A DNA stretch of 47,928 nucleotides from Paracoccaceae bacterium. Its GTDB lineage: Bacteria; Pseudomonadota; Alphaproteobacteria; Rhizobiales; Stappiaceae. Location of the stretch: positions 1-47,928 of the forward strand of contig PARB01000055.1 in assembly GCA_002709505.1 (NCBI GenBank), in the 5' to 3' direction. The position numbers and the translations under genes are program-made. A model generated the notes under the pieces. That model did no database searches. It was not told the origin of the DNA and saw only the letters and a list, made by a program, of their open reading frames with translations. Below, piece by piece: positions 1 through 9,124 of this stretch (positions are counted from its first letter, which is position 1; every line of letters begins with the position of its first letter).

Positions 1-1
1 C

Positions 2-337
2 AACAACGCGCTCGACGCGATGGAGGATCAGGAGGGGCCGGTGATCGAGGTCGAACTGTCGCGGGTCGGCGACCGCTGGAGCCTGAAGATCCGCGACCAC
101 GGGCCCGGCATCGACGAGGAGACCATCGGCAAGATCTTCGACCCCTTTTTCACCACCAAGACGCCGGGTCGCGGTCTGGGCCTCGGGCTCTCGATTTCCT
201 ACAACATCATCCGGGACTTCGGCGGTCGCCTGCTTGCGCAGAACCACGAGAAGAACGGTGCCGTCTTCAGCCTGGAGCTGCAGGCGGCGCAGGCCGGTAC
301 GCTGGCCCTGGACGCGCGGGAGACGGCGGCCGAATGA
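2..337 (+). CDS. Sensor histidine kinase, C-terminal ATPase domain (partial, DctB-like)
   Basis: The reading frame is open from the window edge, so this is the 3' end of a larger gene. The HATPase_c domain of a histidine kinase is visible in order: the N box (NNALDAM, first residues), the G1 box (DHGPGID), the F box (FDPFFTTK) and the G2 box (GRGLGLGLS). The box order and the closing 'SISYNIIRDFGG' resemble the DctB/NtrB group. The kinase would phosphorylate the regulator encoded immediately downstream, with which it shares an ATGA stop/start overlap. Its sensor and membrane parts lie outside the window, so the signal is unknown. The TRAP operon downstream makes a carboxylate-type solute a reasonable guess. 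Confidence 0.9.
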   Translation, partial: NNALDAMEDQEGPVIEVELSRVGDRWSLKIRDHGPGIDEETIGKIFDPFFTTKTPGRGLGLGLSISYNIIRDFGGRLLAQNHEKNGAVFSLELQAAQAGTLALDARETAAE

Positions 338-1686
338 AGATCGATACGGTCCTTTTTGTGGATGACGAGGAACATCTGCGGTTTGCCGCCGAGCAGAGCC
401 TGCAGCTCGACGGATTGTCCGCCCAGTGTTTCGGCGACGCGGAGGCTGCCCTCGGTCAGCTGAAGCGCGATTTCCCCGGCGTGCTCGTCACCGATATCCG
501 CCTGCCGGGAATGGACGGGCTGATGCTGATGCGACGCGCACTGGAGATCGACCCGGCCTTTCCGGTGATCCTGGTGACCGGGCAGGGCGACGTCGAACTG
601 GCGGTCAACTCGATGCGCGACGGCGCCTATGATTTCCTCGAAAAGCCCTTCGCGCCCAGCCGCCTGACCGAAACCGTGCGCCGCGCGCTCGAAAAGCGCC
701 GGCTGACGCTGGAAAATCGCGTGTTGCGCCGACAGGTCGATGCCCGCGAGGCGATCGACGTGCAGATCCATGGCCAGAGTGCGGTCATGGCCGCGCTGCG
801 CCAGCAGGTAAGGCGCGTGGCGGCGGCGGAGGTGGATGTGCTGATCCTGGGCGAAACCGGGGTTGGCAAGGAAGTCGCGGCGCGGGCACTGCATCAGGCA
901 TCGAACCGCGCCAATATGCCCTTCATCCAGATCAATTGCGCCGCTCTTCCCGCCGACATGATCGAGCGCGAGCTCTTCGGCCATGAGGCGGGCGCCTTCG
1001 CCGGCGCCATGCGCACCCGCGTCGGGCGCTTCGAGGCGGCGCGCGGCGGCACGGTGCTGCTCGACGAGATCGACTGCCTGTCCCAGGCGATGCAGGCCAA
1101 GCTGCTGCACGCCATCCAGAACCGGGTGATCGCCCGGCTCGGCTCCAACGAACGGCTGGAACTGGATGTCCGCTTCGTCGCCACCAGCAAGTTGGATCTG
1201 GTGAAAGAAGCGCAGGCCGGTCGGTTCCGCGCCGACCTGCTGTACCGCCTCAACGTCGTCACGCTGCAGATACCGCCGCTGCGCGAGCGCCGCGAGGACG
1301 TGCCGAACCTGTTCCTGCAGCTCGTCGCCGAAGCCGCGGCCCGCTACAAGCGCGAGGTCGCGGAGGTCTCGGGCGCGGTGCTGTCCTCGATCGCCGCCCA
1401 GGAGTGGCCGGGGAACGTGCGCGAGTTGCGCAATGCCGCGGACCGATATGTTCTCGGCTTCGACCTCGCTCTCGGGCGCAGCTTCGACGAACACTTGTCG
1501 CCCGACCGGCCCGGCCTTGCGGAGCAGTTGGCCGATCACGAAAAAGCTCTCGTGGCCGCTAGTCTTGCCGCGAACGGCGGCCGGCTGAAGGACACCTACG
1601 AAAGCCTGAGAATCTCGCGCAAGGCCCTCTACGAGAAGATGCAGAAATACGGCCTGTCGCGGGACGACTTTCTGGACGATGACTGA
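334..1686 (+). CDS. NtrC/DctD-family sigma54-type response regulator
   Basis: A 450-aa protein with three domains: receiver (acidic pair D10/D11, phospho-acceptor D54 in VTDIRLPG, lysine in FLEKPF), AAA+ ATPase (Walker A GETGVGKE near residue 172, Walker B VLLLDEID, conserved PPLRERREDV) and a Fis-type C-terminal HTH (about 410-440). It is translationally coupled to the kinase. Length and architecture match DctD. One oddity: the sigma54-contact loop, normally GAFTGA, reads GAFAGA near residue 219, so the threonine that usually touches sigma54 is alanine. The likely target is the TRAP operon that follows. I found no convincing -24/-12 promoter between 1687 and 1957, so that target is inferred from position only. 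Confidence 0.93.
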   Translation: MKIDTVLFVDDEEHLRFAAEQSLQLDGLSAQCFGDAEAALGQLKRDFPGVLVTDIRLPGMDGLMLMRRALEIDPAFPVILVTGQGDVELAVNSMRDGAYDFLEKPFAPSRLTETVRRALEKRRLTLENRVLRRQVDAREAIDVQIHGQSAVMAALRQQVRRVAAAEVDVLILGETGVGKEVAARALHQASNRANMPFIQINCAALPADMIERELFGHEAGAFAGAMRTRVGRFEAARGGTVLLDEIDCLSQAMQAKLLHAIQNRVIARLGSNERLELDVRFVATSKLDLVKEAQAGRFRADLLYRLNVVTLQIPPLRERREDVPNLFLQLVAEAAARYKREVAEVSGAVLSSIAAQEWPGNVRELRNAADRYVLGFDLALGRSFDEHLSPDRPGLAEQLADHEKALVAASLAANGGRLKDTYESLRISRKALYEKMQKYGLSRDDFLDDD

Positions 1687-1708
1687 GGGCGGCGACGCTT
1701 GAACGTTG

Positions 1709-1735
1709 CGGTGGGTAGAGGGTGACCCACCGTTT
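1709..1735 (+). terminator. Hairpin after the response regulator gene
   Basis: Perfect 8-bp inverted repeat CGGTGGGT (1709-1716) / ACCCACCG (1725-1732) with an 8-nt loop, followed by TTT. It starts 22 nt after the stop codon. The T-run is short, so it is a weak intrinsic terminator candidate; a binding palindrome is the alternative. Confidence 0.5.
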
Positions 1736-1867
1736 GGCCTGTCATGTTACCTGATCGACCCATTTTCACCGGAATTGCAAAATCACCGGAGATGAACTGC
1801 GCAAGCGCTCTTGTTTTTATGCGAAGGCGCTCCTTTTTTGACCGGTGCGGGCCCCGAGAGGCCTGTA

Positions 1868-1887
1868 GGGTGGATCTCTGTCCACCC
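1868..1887 (+). promoter_or_regulatory. Leader hairpin upstream of the TAXI binding-protein gene
   Basis: Perfect 7-bp inverted repeat GGGTGGA / TCCACCC around a 6-nt loop, 70 nt before the start codon. It could form in the mRNA leader or serve as an operator. The rest of 1736-1957 is non-coding with T-runs and no promoter I can call. Confidence 0.35.
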
Positions 1888-1957
1888 GAAAGAATGCCGG
1901 ACGGGAGGGAGCGGGGACCTTGTTTCCTGGCTGTTCGGCGGAAATCTGGAGGAACCC

Positions 1958-2941
1958 ATGAAACTCAAAGCCCTTACAGGCACGCTGGTTGCCGTCGCGA
2001 TGTCCACCTCGGTCGCCGTCGCTCAGGACCGCACCGGCTGGCCGGAAAGCTTCACGGTCGGCACCGCATCGCAGGGCGGCACCTATTTCGCCTATGGCTC
2101 CGGCTGGGCGAACCTTGTCGCCGATCAGCTCGGCATTTCCGGCGGTGGCGAAGTCACTGGCGGTCCGATGCAGAACATGGCGCTGGTGCACACCGGCGAC
2201 GCGCAGTTCGGCATGACCACGATGGGCCCGGCGGCTGAATCGCTGGCCGGCACCAACCCGATCGCGCCGGGTCTCAAGATGGACAACGCCTGCGCGATGT
2301 TCCCGATGTATCAGACGCCGTTCTCGGTGACCGCGCTGGCCTCGTCCGGCATCAAGTCGATCGCCGACATTCCGGACGGCGCCAAGATCGGCTTCGGCCC
2401 GGCCGGGTCGACCTCCGACACCTACTTCCCGCGCATGATGGAAGCGCTGGGCGTCAACTTCGAGCGCCGCAACGGCGGCTGGTCGGATCTCGGCGGTCAG
2501 CTTCAGGACGGACTGCTCGACGTCATCGCCTTCGCGGCCGGCGTTCCGGTTCCGGCTGTCAGCCAGCTGGAAGTCCAGACCGACATCAACATCATCGAGT
2601 TCACGGAAGAAGAGCAGGCCAAGATCATGGAGGCCTTCCCGGTCTCCGAGTTCGAGATCGCGGCAAACACCTACTCCACGCTCACGGCGCCGGCTCGCTC
2701 GGTCTCCATGTGGAACTTCGCCGTGGCCAACTGCGACCTGCCGGCCTCCTTCGTGAAGGCGGCGGTTGATGTCGTGATGTCCGACAACGAGCGCATGGTC
2801 GGCATCCACAAGGCCGCCCGTTCGACGCTTCCCGAGAACTGGGACAAGAACAAGGTCCTGAAGTGGCATCCGGGTGCCGCCGAATGGTTCATCGAGAACG
2901 CCGGCGCGACCATTCCGGACGACATGATCCACGGCAAGTAA
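1958..2941 (+). CDS. TRAP transporter, TAXI-family periplasmic solute-binding protein
   Basis: A 327-aa TAXI-type binding protein. The start at 1958 is chosen because CTGGAGGAA precedes it and the protein then begins with a signal peptide (about 22 residues, ending AVAQ); the frame is open further upstream but without a sensible N-terminus. The mature start, FTVGTASQGGTYFAYGSGWA, is the TAXI hallmark, and the length matches the family. It captures a small solute in the periplasm and hands it to the membrane protein encoded next. TAXI ligands are poorly known (glutamate, 2-oxoglutarate and related acids have been described), so the ligand is left open. A strong hairpin follows the gene, as is common where binding protein must outnumber permease. 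Confidence 0.93.
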   Translation: MKLKALTGTLVAVAMSTSVAVAQDRTGWPESFTVGTASQGGTYFAYGSGWANLVADQLGISGGGEVTGGPMQNMALVHTGDAQFGMTTMGPAAESLAGTNPIAPGLKMDNACAMFPMYQTPFSVTALASSGIKSIADIPDGAKIGFGPAGSTSDTYFPRMMEALGVNFERRNGGWSDLGGQLQDGLLDVIAFAAGVPVPAVSQLEVQTDINIIEFTEEEQAKIMEAFPVSEFEIAANTYSTLTAPARSVSMWNFAVANCDLPASFVKAAVDVVMSDNERMVGIHKAARSTLPENWDKNKVLKWHPGAAEWFIENAGATIPDDMIHGK

Positions 2942-2962
2942 GCCCTACGATCGCCGACACCT

Positions 2963-2990
2963 GGCAGGGCCCCGCCACAGGGGCCCTGCC
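2963..2990 (+). promoter_or_regulatory. Strong intercistronic hairpin in the TRAP operon
   Basis: Perfect 11-bp stem GGCAGGGCCCC / GGGGCCCTGCC with a 6-nt loop (gccaca), between the binding-protein stop and the permease start. There is no U-tract, so mRNA stabilisation or partial attenuation giving more binding protein than permease is the likeliest role. Confidence 0.7.
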
Positions 2991-3044
2991 TGAAAAAGAA
3001 GAACTGTTATCGCAACAAGATAACGCACCCCGGGGGGAGCAGGC

Positions 3045-5285
3045 ATGACGGACAAGAGCGCTGTCACGGAATCCGAAGACCACATGATCGCCAAGGGCGT
3101 CGACGACGAACCGGTCGAGGTCAACCGTCGACTGTACGAGGGCAAGGCCCTCGTGTTCGTGAGTGCCTTCGCCGCGCTCTATGCGCTGTTCCACATGGCT
3201 GCCCTGAACGGCGTGTCGATTTCCGAGTGGACCGGCATTCAGGTGCCGCTTCTTCCGTCATTTCCGATGGAAACCTGGAACTTCCGCATCGCCCACGTCG
3301 CCGGAGCCCTGGCGCTCGGCTTTATCCTCTATGCCGGCCGGCTCGACTTTCCGGGCAAGGACGAGGAAACCAGAACGCTGGGCTATGTGGCCTATGCCCT
3401 GATGGTTCCCGCGCTGTTCTCGCTCGGCACCGCCATGTCCTTTGGCGTCGAGATCAGCAACGGCGTCAGCTGGAACGGCATGGATCCGCGGATCAAGTTC
3501 AACGAGACCTATCTCTTCGGCCTGCCGCTGATCGTCGCCACCATGGGCGGCATCGTCCTGTCGTGGTTCCACAAGCGCGAGCGCTCCGGCTTCGCCGCGC
3601 CCGACATCGTGCTGGCCGTCTGCGGCGTATCGGTCGCGACCTATCTGATCATCATCTACGGCACCTTGATGCGCAATTCGACCGGCACGCCCTTCGCGCC
3701 GATCGGCATCTCGATCGCGGCCGTCGCCGGTACCGCGCTGATCATGGAGCTGACCCGCCGGGTTGCCGGCATGGCGCTGATCGTGATCGCGGCGATCTTC
3801 CTGGTCTATGTCTTCGTCGGCGATCTGTTGCCCGGCTTCCTGAATTCGCCGGCCATTACCTGGCAGCGCTTCTTCAGCCAGGTCTATACGGATGCCGGCA
3901 TCCTCGGCCCGACCACCGCGGTGTCGTCGACCTACATCATCCTGTTCATCATCTTCGCGGCCTTCCTGCAGGCCTCCAAGGTCGGCGATTATTTCGTGAA
4001 CTTCGCCTTTGCCGCGGCCGGCCGCGCGCGTGGCGGTCCCGCCAAGGTGGCGATCTTCGCCTCCGGCCTGATGGGCATGATCAACGGCACGTCGGCGGGC
4101 AATGTGGTCTCCACCGGCTCGCTCACCATCCCGCTGATGAAGCAGGTTGGCTATCACCGCAAGACCGCCGGTGCGGTCGAGGCGGCCGCCTCCACCGGAG
4201 GCCAGATCATGCCGCCGATCATGGGCGCCGGGGCCTTCATCATGGCCGAGATCACCGGCATTCCCTACACCGACATCACGCTCGCGGCGCTGATCCCGGC
4301 GATCCTTTACTTCGTGTCGGTCTACTTCATGGTCGACATGGAGGCCGCCAAGCTCGGCATGCGCGGCATGCGCGCCGACGAGCTGCCGAAGTTCGCGCGG
4401 CTGGTACGTCAGGTCTATCTGTTCCTGCCGATCATCATCCTGATCTACGCGCTGTTCATGGGCTACTCGGTGATCCGCGCCGGCACGCTCGCCACCATGG
4501 CGGCTGCCGTCGTCTCCTGGCTGACGCCCTATCGCATGGGCATCCGCTCGATCGCCAAGGCGTTTGAGCTGGCCGGAACCATGTCGGTGCAGATCATCGC
4601 GGTCTGCGCCTGCGCGGGCATCATCGTCGGCGTGATCTCGCTGACCGGCGTCGGCGCGCGCTTCTCCTCGCTGCTTCTGGGTCTTGCCGAGGCGAGCCAG
4701 CTGCTGGCGCTGTTCTTTGCCATGTGCATCGCGATCCTGCTCGGCATGGGCATGCCGACGACGGCCGCCTATGCGGTGGCGGCCTCCGTGGTCGCGCCGG
4801 GCCTCGTCGAACTCGGCATTCCGCTGCTCACGGCGCATTTCTTCGTGTTCTACTATGCGGTGCTGTCGGCGATCACGCCGCCGGTCGCGCTGGCAAGTTA
4901 CGCGGCCGCCGGTATCTCCGGGGCGAATCCGATGGAAACCTCGGTGACCTCCTTCAAGTTCGGCATCGCGGCCTTCATCGTGCCCTTCATGTTCTTCTAC
5001 AACTCGGCTCTCCTGATGGACGGCACGACCGTGGAAATCGCGCGCGCGGCGGTCACCGCCATCGTCGGCGTGTTCCTGCTCAGTTCGGGCGTTCAGGGCT
5101 GGTTCCTCGGCGGATTCGCCGCCTGGTTCCTGCGCATCGGGCTGATCCTCGCGGCACTGCTGATGATCGAGGGCGGGATCTGGACCGATCTGAGCGGTAT
5201 CGCGGTCGCCGCCGTGGTGTTTGCGATCCAGCGGATCTTCCGCCCCAAACCGGGCGCCAGCATCCCGGTCCGCGGGCTCGACTGA
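3045..5285 (+). CDS. TRAP transporter fused membrane subunit (DctQ-DctM type)
   Basis: A 746-aa, very hydrophobic protein with a soluble N-terminal stretch of about 35 residues, a small DctQ-like set of membrane helices and a large DctM-like domain of roughly 12 helices. Typical DctM stretches are visible, such as SGLMGMINGTSAGNVVSTG, ASTGGQIMPPIMGAGAF and LLGMGMPTTAAY. The fused form is usual for TAXI TRAP systems. It would import the ligand with a cation gradient. The start at 3045 follows a GGGGGGAGCAGGC ribosome-binding stretch. It forms an operon with the binding protein and is followed by an intrinsic terminator. Confidence 0.95.
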   Translation: MTDKSAVTESEDHMIAKGVDDEPVEVNRRLYEGKALVFVSAFAALYALFHMAALNGVSISEWTGIQVPLLPSFPMETWNFRIAHVAGALALGFILYAGRLDFPGKDEETRTLGYVAYALMVPALFSLGTAMSFGVEISNGVSWNGMDPRIKFNETYLFGLPLIVATMGGIVLSWFHKRERSGFAAPDIVLAVCGVSVATYLIIIYGTLMRNSTGTPFAPIGISIAAVAGTALIMELTRRVAGMALIVIAAIFLVYVFVGDLLPGFLNSPAITWQRFFSQVYTDAGILGPTTAVSSTYIILFIIFAAFLQASKVGDYFVNFAFAAAGRARGGPAKVAIFASGLMGMINGTSAGNVVSTGSLTIPLMKQVGYHRKTAGAVEAAASTGGQIMPPIMGAGAFIMAEITGIPYTDITLAALIPAILYFVSVYFMVDMEAAKLGMRGMRADELPKFARLVRQVYLFLPIIILIYALFMGYSVIRAGTLATMAAAVVSWLTPYRMGIRSIAKAFELAGTMSVQIIAVCACAGIIVGVISLTGVGARFSSLLLGLAEASQLLALFFAMCIAILLGMGMPTTAAYAVAASVVAPGLVELGIPLLTAHFFVFYYAVLSAITPPVALASYAAAGISGANPMETSVTSFKFGIAAFIVPFMFFYNSALLMDGTTVEIARAAVTAIVGVFLLSSGVQGWFLGGFAAWFLRIGLILAALLMIEGGIWTDLSGIAVAAVVFAIQRIFRPKPGASIPVRGLD

Positions 5286-5305
5286 TCACCACGAACGCAA
5301 ATTGG

Positions 5306-5333
5306 CCGGCCGCCTGTCACAGGCGGCCGGTTT
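5306..5333 (+). terminator. Terminator after the TRAP operon
   Basis: Perfect 11-bp stem CCGGCCGCCTG / CAGGCGGCCGG with a 3-nt loop, followed by TTT, 20 nt after the permease stop codon. Confidence 0.75.
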
Positions 5334-5444
5334 GCCGTCGGGGTGGTCTTCACCGGGCCGATTTTGTAAAAGACCCGTCTCTCTCGCCCGTGCGGGGCAA
5401 GGCGGGGGAGGCCCGCCCGCTTCGCCCGTGATGGATCTCAAGCC

Positions 5445-5903
5445 GTGACCACGATCTATGTCGATGCCGATGCCTGTCCGGTAAAGGACGAGGTCGAGCG
5501 CGTGGCGACCCGGCTGGACATTCCCGTGGTGCTGGTGTGCAACGGCGGCATTCGCCCGCCGCGCAATCCGCTGGTGAGCCTGCGCATCGTGCCGGAAGGG
5601 CCGGATGTGGCCGACCAGTGGATTGCCGCCCATTGCGGCGCCGGCGATGTGGTGGTCACCGGAGACATTCCCCTTGCCGACCGCTGCCTGAAGGCCGGCG
5701 CACATGTGCTGCAGCACGACGGCGAGATGCTGACGCCGGCGAATATCGGCGCCCGGCTGGCAACGCGCGATCTGATGCAGGACATTCGCGCGGCGAACCC
5801 CTTCCATCAAAGCGGCGGCGGCAAGTCGTTTTCAAAGGCCGACCGCTCGCGCTTCCTGCAGGCCCTCGACCGGATGGCGCGGCGGGCGTTGAACGAGACC
5901 TAA
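5445..5903 (+). CDS. YaiI/YqxD family protein (DUF188)
   Basis: A 152-aa protein starting at GTG (no in-frame ATG upstream). It begins [20 protein letters not shown], the family signature DADACPV. It also has the family's [17 protein letters not shown] stretch with conserved acidic residues and the late serine-rich [23 protein letters not shown]188 proteins are related to PIN/NYN-type nuclease folds, so a metal-dependent nuclease activity is possible but unproven. The 3' end overlaps the convergent acetoacetyl-CoA synthetase gene by 4 nt. Confidence 0.9.
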   Translation: MTTIYVDADACPVKDEVERVATRLDIPVVLVCNGGIRPPRNPLVSLRIVPEGPDVADQWIAAHCGAGDVVVTGDIPLADRCLKAGAHVLQHDGEMLTPANIGARLATRDLMQDIRAANPFHQSGGGKSFSKADRSRFLQALDRMARRALNET

Positions 5904-7870
5904 CCGGTGCGGAAATCGTCCGCGAAGCGGTCGTACCAGTCCAGGCACTCGGGATTGGCCATGGCGTCGCGCGTCACGACAGCCTCCATCGGATGGCCGA
6001 GCAGGCGCTTCTTGACCGGCACCTCCAGCTTTTTCCCCGTCAGCGTATAGGGAATGTCCGGCGCCGCGACGATTTCATTCGGCACGTGATGCGGCGACAC
6101 CCGGCGTTTCAGGGCCGCGACGATGGCCTGTTCCAGCTCCGCATCCAGCGTTGCGCCAGGCGCAAGCTTGACGAAGAGGATCATACAGGACGGTTTGCCG
6201 AGATATTCCAGATCGACGACGAGGCTGTCGGCGATCTCCGCCATGTCCTCGACCACGCGGTAGATGTCGGCGGTGCCCATGCGGATGCCGTGCCGGTTGA
6301 TCGTCGCATCCGAGCGGCCGTAGATGATGCCGCCGCCGTCGGGCGTGATGCGCACCCAGTCGCCGTGCCGCCAGACGCCGGGATAGGTGTCGAAATAGCT
6401 CTCCCGCAGGCGCTGCCCGTCCGTGTCGCCCCAGAAGAACAGGGGCATGGAGGGCATCGGCGTGGTGCAGACCAGCTCGCCGACCTCGTCCTCCACAGGG
6501 TTTCCGGCCTCGTCGAAGGCGTAGACGCCGGCTCCGAGCGCCCGGCACTGCATTTCGCCGACCCGCATCGGCAGCGTCGGGGTGCCGGCGAGAAAGACGC
6601 CGGCAAGGTCCGTTCCGCCGGCAATCGGCGCGATCCAGACGTCGCGCCGGACGGTGTCCTGGATCCACCGGTAGGCCTCCGGCGGCAGCGGCGAGCCGGT
6701 CGAGCCCAGCATCTTCAAGCCCGAAAGATCGGCTTCCGCGCGCGGCACGATGCCGGCCTTCATGCAGGCGATGTACCAGGCCGCGCCCGCGCCGAAGACC
6801 GTGACGCCGGCGCGCTCGATGAAGCGCCAGAGCCGGCCGTTGTCGGGATAGCCGGGGCTGCCTTCCGCAATGGCGACGGCGGCGCCGGTCAGCAGGCCGC
6901 CGACCTGCACGTTCCACATGATCCAGCCGGTCGAACTGTACCAGGCGAAGACGTCGTCCGCGCCGATGTCGCAGTGAAGGCCGAGGAGCTTCAGATGCTC
7001 CAGCATCACCCCGCCGTGGCTGTGCACGATGGCCTTTGGCGTGCCGGTGGTGCCGGAGGAATAGACGATCCACAAGGGATGGTCGAAGGGAAGCATTTCG
7101 GGTGTGAGGCGGGGCCCGGATGCACAAAGCGCGGCCCAGCCTGTGCGCGCCAGCGCCCCGCCGTCGACATTTTCGGCCGTATCCATCGAGATCCAGGCGG
7201 CAAGTGTCGGAAGTCCCGCGAGAAGCTCCGAGACTTCGGCGCTGCGGTCGCGCCATTTGCCGCCGAAGGCGTAGCCGGACGCGGTGACAATCGCCTTCGG
7301 CTCGATCTGGCGGAAGCGCTCCAGCACGGTGGCAGCACCCATGTCGGGCGCGCACAGCGACCAGACCGCGCCAAGGCTGACCGTTGCCAGAAAGGCGACG
7401 ATCGTATCCGGCGTGTTGGGCAGATAGCCGACGACCCGGTCGCCCCGCGCCACGCCAAGGGCTGCAAGCCCTGCTGCGACGGCCGCCGTCCGGTCCCGGA
7501 GCGTCTCCCAGTCGAGCTCCGTCAGCGTGCCGTCCTCCGCCTCGCGGCGGATGGCCGTGCGGCCGGGCCGGACATGGCGCATCGCATGCGCCGTGTAGTT
7601 TAGCGTGGCACCTGGAAACCACACCGAGCCCGGCATGCGCGCGTCTTCCAGCGCCGAACGCCAGGGTGTCGGGCTCTCCACGCCGGAAAACGTCATGATC
7701 GCTTCCCAGAAAGCGCCCGGTTCGCGGACCGACCATGCCCAGAGCGCATGATAGTCCTCAAGCTGCAGGCCGTGGGTGCGAGCAAGAAACCTTTGAAAGG
7801 CGGTCATGTTGCTTTGTTCGATGAACGCAGGCGTCGGCGTCCAGTCGGGGGAGGGGCGGGTCTCGCTCAT
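5900..7870 (-). CDS. Acetoacetyl-CoA synthetase (acetoacetate-CoA ligase)
   Basis: A 656-aa ANL-superfamily adenylate-forming enzyme that converts acetoacetate, ATP and CoA to acetoacetyl-CoA, the entry into ketone-body and PHB-cycle carbon use. Visible motifs: the AMP-binding P-loop [18 protein letters not shown], the [12 protein letters not shown] stretch, the hinge region [21 protein letters not shown], and the C-terminal catalytic lysine in [12 protein letters not shown]. The N-terminal [18 protein letters not shown] and the HALWAWSV segment are typical of AACS rather than acetyl-CoA synthetase, and the length fits. It stands alone on the minus strand, divergent from the Gfo/Idh/MocA gene. 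The intervening 7871-8092 shows no further gene. Confidence 0.95.
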   Translation of the reverse strand: MSETRPSPDWTPTPAFIEQSNMTAFQRFLARTHGLQLEDYHALWAWSVREPGAFWEAIMTFSGVESPTPWRSALEDARMPGSVWFPGATLNYTAHAMRHVRPGRTAIRREAEDGTLTELDWETLRDRTAAVAAGLAALGVARGDRVVGYLPNTPDTIVAFLATVSLGAVWSLCAPDMGAATVLERFRQIEPKAIVTASGYAFGGKWRDRSAEVSELLAGLPTLAAWISMDTAENVDGGALARTGWAALCASGPRLTPEMLPFDHPLWIVYSSGTTGTPKAIVHSHGGVMLEHLKLLGLHCDIGADDVFAWYSSTGWIMWNVQVGGLLTGAAVAIAEGSPGYPDNGRLWRFIERAGVTVFGAGAAWYIACMKAGIVPRAEADLSGLKMLGSTGSPLPPEAYRWIQDTVRRDVWIAPIAGGTDLAGVFLAGTPTLPMRVGEMQCRALGAGVYAFDEAGNPVEDEVGELVCTTPMPSMPLFFWGDTDGQRLRESYFDTYPGVWRHGDWVRITPDGGGIIYGRSDATINRHGIRMGTADIYRVVEDMAEIADSLVVDLEYLGKPSCMILFVKLAPGATLDAELEQAIVAALKRRVSPHHVPNEIVAAPDIPYTLTGKKLEVPVKKRLLGHPMEAVVTRDAMANPECLDWYDRFADDFRTG

Positions 7871-8092
7871 GTGGTCCTGATGTCTTGCTGGCGGGAGCGC
7901 CCGTTCGCTGTCGGGCCGACCTCAGAGTAGCGCGCCGACCGTCACAGTAAAGCGCAAGTGCCGCCTTGCCCGTGCCGCTGCGGTGCGCGAGGCGTTTTCA
8001 ACCAGATGCACTGGACGCCGGCGTCGTGGCGGGGCAGAACAGGGGCCGGAAATCATCATACCAAAAGCAAAAACCCGAATGAGGACAAACGC

Positions 8093-9049
8093 ATGGGCGT
8101 GAAAACAGCAGTCATCGGCCTTGGCATCATGGGGCAGCGCATGCTGGAGCACATGGGCCGCCACGAAGGCTACGATGTCGTTGCGCTCTGGGATCCGAGC
8201 GCCGAGGCCTGCGCGGCAGCGGCGAAGCTGGCACCCTCCGCAAAAGTGACCGACGGCCCGGATGCGGCCATCGCGGCGGCGGATCTCGTCTATCTCGCCT
8301 GCCCGCCGGAGCCGCGAAAGACCTACGCGCTGGCCGCAGCCAGTGCCGGCAAGGCGGTGTTCCTGGAAAAGCCGCTCGGCGTCGATGTCGCGGAGAGCGA
8401 GGATCTGGTTGCCCGCCTCGAGGCTGCCGGCGTTCCGGCCGCCGTCAATTTCACCCAGGCCGCCGGCGCGGCGCTGACCGATGTGTCCCATGCGGCGAAG
8501 ACAGGCGAGATGGGCGATCTCGTCGGTGTCGATGTCGTACTGACCTATCCCGCCTGGCCGCGCGCCTGGCAGGTGGCCGCGGACTGGCTGCGGTTTCGCG
8601 CCGAGGGCGGGATGACGCGCGAGGTGCTCTCGCACTTCCTGTTCTTCACAAGCCGCATATTGGGGCCGCTTGAGGTCGTCTGGGCCAAGCCGAGCTATCC
8701 CAAGGACCCGGCGCTTTGCGAGACCCAGCTTCTCGCCCGCTTGGTAAACGCGGACGGCCTGCCGGTCTCCATCCTGGCAAGTGTCGGCGGTGCGCAACCC
8801 GACCGTCAGGAGTTCACCGTCAAGGGCACGAAGACGAGCCGGCGGATCACGGATTTCTATGTCGATGCCCGCTCCGATGGCGGAGACTTCGTGGAATTGC
8901 GCAAGCGCCCCGCCGATCCGCGCGCCGTCAGCCTCAAGGCCCAGCTCGACGATCTTCTGCTGCTGATCGACGGCAAGCCCAACCGCCTCGCGACACCGGC
9001 TGAAGCGCTTGCCGTGCAGAAGCTTGTGGAGACGATGCTGGCGTCCTAG
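8093..9049 (+). CDS. Gfo/Idh/MocA-family NAD(P)-dependent oxidoreductase
   Basis: A 318-aa protein with an N-terminal Rossmann fold (VIGLGIMGQRM, GxGxxG) and the family's EKPLG motif near residue 95, whose lysine helps catalysis. The C-terminal half is the alpha/beta substrate-binding domain. The start at 8093 has GAGGAC upstream and places the GxGxxG motif about ten residues in; longer in-frame starts add an unlikely N-terminus. Such enzymes oxidise or reduce sugars, inositols or related cyclic compounds. Nothing nearby fixes the substrate. It is monocistronic and ends at a bidirectional hairpin. Confidence 0.9.
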   Translation: MGVKTAVIGLGIMGQRMLEHMGRHEGYDVVALWDPSAEACAAAAKLAPSAKVTDGPDAAIAAADLVYLACPPEPRKTYALAAASAGKAVFLEKPLGVDVAESEDLVARLEAAGVPAAVNFTQAAGAALTDVSHAAKTGEMGDLVGVDVVLTYPAWPRAWQVAADWLRFRAEGGMTREVLSHFLFFTSRILGPLEVVWAKPSYPKDPALCETQLLARLVNADGLPVSILASVGGAQPDRQEFTVKGTKTSRRITDFYVDARSDGGDFVELRKRPADPRAVSLKAQLDDLLLLIDGKPNRLATPAEALAVQKLVETMLAS

Positions 9050-9068
9050 TGGTGTCGGGTTTTCCGAT

Positions 9069-9111
9069 CAGGGCCGCGCGGCGGGGGATCTCGGTCCGCC
9101 GCGCAGCCCTG
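9069..9111. terminator. Bidirectional terminator between convergent operons
   Basis: Long inverted repeat CAGGGC-C-GCGCGGCGG / CCGCCGCGC-A-GCCCTG with one mismatch. It is placed exactly between the 3' ends of the plus-strand oxidoreductase and the minus-strand ABC operon. There are no U-runs, so it may need help from Rho. Confidence 0.65.
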
Positions 9112-9124
9112 CCGTTTGCGCCGT

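Noticed and set aside
199..1539. 446-aa minus-strand ORF opposite the DctD-like regulator
   Set aside because: It is antisense to a gene with full domain motifs; long antisense frames are expected in GC-rich DNA, and it shows no recognisable domain.
1687..1957. Possible sigma54 promoter for the TRAP operon
   Set aside because: Several GG and GC dinucleotides exist, but none has the required 10-nt spacing with a TGG/TTGC context.
3258..4838. 526-aa minus-strand ORF opposite the TRAP membrane gene
   Set aside because: Composition is extremely rich in Arg, Asp and His, the mirror of hydrophobic membrane codons; a shadow frame.
5537..7603. 688-aa plus-strand ORF opposite acetoacetyl-CoA synthetase
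   Set aside because: It overlaps two well-supported genes and has no motif or ribosome-binding site; a shadow frame.
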